Assembly: GCA_034696485.1 (NCBI GenBank)
Contig: JAQIWT010000745.1
Coordinates: forward strand, 1 to 15,586
DNA: 15,586 bases
DNA from: Isohypsibius dastychi
Lineage: Eukaryota > Tardigrada > Eutardigrada > Parachela > Isohypsibiidae
Reading direction: 5' to 3'
Shown here: piece after piece, positions 15,408-15,586 of the stretch
Position numbering within the stretch: the stretch's first letter is position 1
How the letters are laid out: each line of letters opens with the position of its first letter
Made by a program: the position numbers and the translations under genes
Notes under the pieces: model-generated
The model's database searches: none
What the model saw: only the letters and a program-made list of their open reading frames with translations
What the model was told of the DNA's origin: nothing

Positions 15408-15586
15408 ATGGACCCTGTACCACCTGAAATCCCGAATCCAGCATCTTCTCCACGGACAGACTTGTTGTATTACTCGTCCATTTATCGAGATTCCAAGTTT
15501 GAATATCGTCATCTCATCTTCCCTCATCACTTCAAACACATGCCAGAATTTTCCGCTCTGGATAGTCATCTCTTCTCCCCTTCTGA
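15408..15586 (+). CDS. Divergent Cks protein (CDK regulatory subunit), 5' part
   Basis: The open frame runs from ATG at 15408 to the window end, 59 full codons, with no stop. After a 17-residue proline-rich leader it encodes LLYYSSIYRDSKFEYRHLIF, which matches the Cks core signature YYS-x-x-Y-x-D-x-x-FEYRH. A proline, a spaced leucine and SPS(E) follow where Cks proteins have P…L…SE before the WR motif. Cks proteins are small adaptors that bind cyclin-dependent kinases and read phosphorylated sites on their substrates. The lysine of the usual YYS-x-K-Y, part of the anion-binding site (Lys11 in human CKS1), is isoleucine here, while the arginine of EYRH is kept. The segment after EYRH seems a few residues longer than usual. 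It is either a diverged paralogue or a decaying copy; the rest lies outside the window. Confidence 0.82.
   Translation, partial: MDPVPPEIPNPASSPRTDLLYYSSIYRDSKFEYRHLIFPHHFKHMPEFSALDSHLFSPS

Overview
The window reads as nuclear DNA of a nematode, most likely a Caenorhabditis or close relative. This is inferred: genes are cut by very short introns (mostly 50-80 bp) whose 3' ends repeatedly read TTTCAG or TTTTCAG, the nematode acceptor consensus. No bacterial operon features, tRNA, rRNA or CRISPR array were found.

Layout. (1) 1-1721: non-coding, with a probable MITE (274-963) and a pair of overlapping hairpins (1235-1275). (2) 1722-5894, minus strand: an exon-rich coiled-coil scaffold gene with at least five [T/V/I]QT motifs resembling LC8 dynein light chain docking sites, a basic NLS-like stretch, an RVxF-like motif and a long C-terminal coil. 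It carries several in-frame stops, a one-base frameshift, an internal tandem duplication and a lost splice acceptor, so I call it a pseudogene. (3) 6478-11121: a PIF/Harbinger-type DNA transposon of about 4.6 kb with three genes: a plus-strand accessory protein, a minus-strand DDE nuclease that looks intact, and a minus-strand CCHC zinc-knuckle protein broken by one base. (4) 11122-12095: non-coding, with CAATCAAC repeats. (5) 12096-15127: a complete-looking hAT transposon with 13-bp inverted ends and an uninterrupted five-exon transposase (672 aa, minus strand). (6) 15408 to the window end, plus strand: the start of a divergent Cks (CDK regulatory subunit) gene.

The most unusual signal is inside the Harbinger-type element. 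A 14-bp palindrome, TCTGGATATCCAGA, occurs 12 times between 6903 and 10806 (8 exact, 4 variants) and nowhere else in the window. It sits in exons in different reading frames, in intergenic gaps, and in four of the element's seven introns, so the DNA or RNA sequence, not a peptide, is what is conserved. Its function is unknown. I suggest a binding site for one of the element's own proteins or for a host factor.

How the parts relate: the two transposons are independent insertions. In Harbinger elements a nuclease normally works with a separate DNA-binding protein; here two extra proteins are candidates for that role. The Cks gene and the coiled-coil pseudogene are the host loci around them.
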